64,000 nt of DNA from SSSZ01 sp036732025 (GTDB lineage Bacteria; Pseudomonadota; Gammaproteobacteria; Burkholderiales; Rhodocyclaceae), in assembly GCA_036732025.1 (NCBI GenBank), contig DAINDE010000011.1:1-64000 (forward strand), written 5' to 3'. This document shows positions 63,221 to 64,000 of this stretch, one piece after another. The stretch's first letter is position 1. Each line of letters opens with the position of its first letter. Position numbers and translations under genes: made by a program. The notes under the pieces were generated by a model that searched no databases, was not told where the DNA came from, and saw only the letters and a list, made by a program, of their open reading frames with translations.

Positions 63221-64000
63221 TGCGCGTGCTGATGGTGTCCGACGTCTATTTTCCCCGGGTCAACGGCGTTTCCACCTCCATGGAGACCTTCCGCCGCTGT
63301 CTGGCGGAGCAGGGCGTCGAGGTGCGCCTGGTGGTGCCCAGCTACGGTGACGAGGGCGATGAGCCCGGCGTCGTCCGCGTCCCCGGCCGGCGCCTGCCCC
63401 AGGACCCGGAAGACCGGCTGGTCGCGTGGGGTGCCATGCATCGCGCCGTGGCGGCCGCCGCCGCGGGCTGCCACCTGGTCCATGTGCAGACCCCCTTCGT
63501 CGCCCACTACGCCGGCCTCAAGGCCGCCCGGCAACGGGGCCTGCCGGTCATCGCCACCTACCACACCCTGTTCGAGGAATACCTCCAGTACTACGCTCCC
63601 TGGCTGCCGGCGGGCTGGCTCCGGGGGGCCGCCCGGCGCTTTTCGCGGCGCCAGTGCAACGCCCTCGACGCGGTGGTGGTCCCCTCCGCCGCCATGGGCG
63701 AGCGGCTGGCGGCCTACGGCGTCACCGCCCCCCTGCACGTGCTGCCCACGGGCATTCCCCTGGAACGCTTCGCCGGCGGCCGCCGGGACGTCTTCCGCCA
63801 GCGTCACGGCATCGACCCCGCGCGGCCGGTGGCCCTCTTCGTCGGCCGCGTCGCCCACGAAAAGAACATCGGCTTCCTGCTGGAGGCCCTGGTGCGGGCA
63901 CGGCGGGCCTGCCCCGACATCCTCCTGCTGGTGACCGGCGAAGGGCCGGCCATGGCCGACCTGCGGCAGCAGGCGGCGGCCCTCGGCCTGGGCGATTCGG
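63220..64000 (+). CDS. GT4-family glycosyltransferase, N-terminal part (truncated by window end)
   Basis: 260 codons are visible, with no stop before the window ends. The start MRVLMVSDVYFPRVNGVSTSMETFRRCL and the segments HVQTPFVAHYAGLKAARQRGLPVIATYHTLFEEYLQYY and VLPTGIPLERFAGG, followed by LFVGRVAHEKNIGFLLEAL, match GT-B fold family 4 enzymes of the type that transfer sugars (often mannose or glucose) from nucleotide donors to lipids. The start overlaps the phosphoesterase stop (TGATG). Confidence 0.88.
   Translation, partial: MRVLMVSDVYFPRVNGVSTSMETFRRCLAEQGVEVRLVVPSYGDEGDEPGVVRVPGRRLPQDPEDRLVAWGAMHRAVAAAAAGCHLVHVQTPFVAHYAGLKAARQRGLPVIATYHTLFEEYLQYYAPWLPAGWLRGAARRFSRRQCNALDAVVVPSAAMGERLAAYGVTAPLHVLPTGIPLERFAGGRRDVFRQRHGIDPARPVALFVGRVAHEKNIGFLLEALVRARRACPDILLLVTGEGPAMADLRQQAAALGLGDS

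Noticed and set aside
1..64000. tRNA, rRNA and CRISPR arrays.
   Set aside because: No cloverleaf-like segments ending in CCA, no rRNA signature stretches and no regularly spaced identical repeats were seen by eye. A covariance-model search would be decisive.

Overview
The window is GC-rich, densely packed bacterial DNA that looks like a chromosomal segment of a nitrogen-fixing betaproteobacterium, most likely a member of the Rhodocyclales (Azospira/Azoarcus/Dechloromonas-like). That placement is inference from gene content: a NifL-NifA pair, an rnf operon tied to nitrogen fixation, mod and kdp operons, a DUF1302/DUF1329 outer-envelope pair and a phasin. No nifHDK, nifB or nifV is present, so the nif regulon must continue elsewhere. 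No tRNA, rRNA, CRISPR array or intact transposase gene was seen.

Layout. (1) 1-8670: an outer-membrane DUF1302/DUF1329 pair; a fused 3-oxoacid CoA-transferase, a 57-residue protein and a PcaC-like decarboxylase in overlapping order; a DUF2059 protein; a secreted MORN-repeat/C13-peptidase protein; an Fe-S oxidoreductase subunit; and a divergent VOC protein/WYL regulator pair. (2) 8689-13124: molybdate uptake, modE-modA-(NifX-like)-modB-modC, divergent from a molbindin gene, with two ModE-like boxes between them. (3) 13219-36844: the nif/rnf region. It holds a [2Fe-2S] ferredoxin-nifZ-flavodoxin-unknown operon, a hybrid histidine kinase, nifL-nifA, rnfABCDGEH, an NhaD-like transporter, nifE, a stretch of opposite-strand accessory genes, then nifN-nifX-rseC-like-DUF269-CCE_0567-fdxB and two unknown genes. 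(4) 36926-46813: kdp operon for high-affinity K+ uptake (tiny ORF-kdpF-A-B-C-CorA-like-kdpD-kdpE, minus strand). (5) 46981-50298: GST, FMN-barrel protein, LysR regulator, pterin dehydratase and an unknown gene. (6) 50490-53261: iscA-like-nifU-nifS with its own NifA/sigma-54 promoter and a strong terminator. (7) 53331-55827: an exported protein, phasin, rpiA and a Lys/Ala-rich histone-like protein. (8) 55846-62378: Pho box and pstSCAB-phoU-phoB-phoR. (9) 62435-64000: LpxH-like phosphoesterase and a truncated GT4 glycosyltransferase.

Regulation is unusually legible. Five TGT-N10-ACA NifA activator sites, each followed by a GG-N10-GC sigma-54 promoter, precede the ferredoxin operon, rnfA, nifE, nifN and iscA-nifUS. 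The nifL-rnfA intergenic region also carries an NtrC-like palindrome and a weaker sigma-54 element facing nifL. This suggests the cascade NtrC -> nifLA -> NifA -> electron supply (Rnf, flavodoxin, ferredoxins), cofactor assembly (NifE, N, X, Z) and Fe-S supply (IscA-like, NifU, NifS). The mod operon supplies molybdenum for the same cofactor.

Repeat biology is also prominent. A roughly 440-bp, largely self-complementary element with a hairpin at each end splits rnfC from rnfD. A short REP-like palindrome built on a TTCGACAGGCTCAG core recurs at least four times, once in frame inside a coding sequence. The 2.4-kb nifE-nifN interval looks like inserted and decaying accessory DNA.
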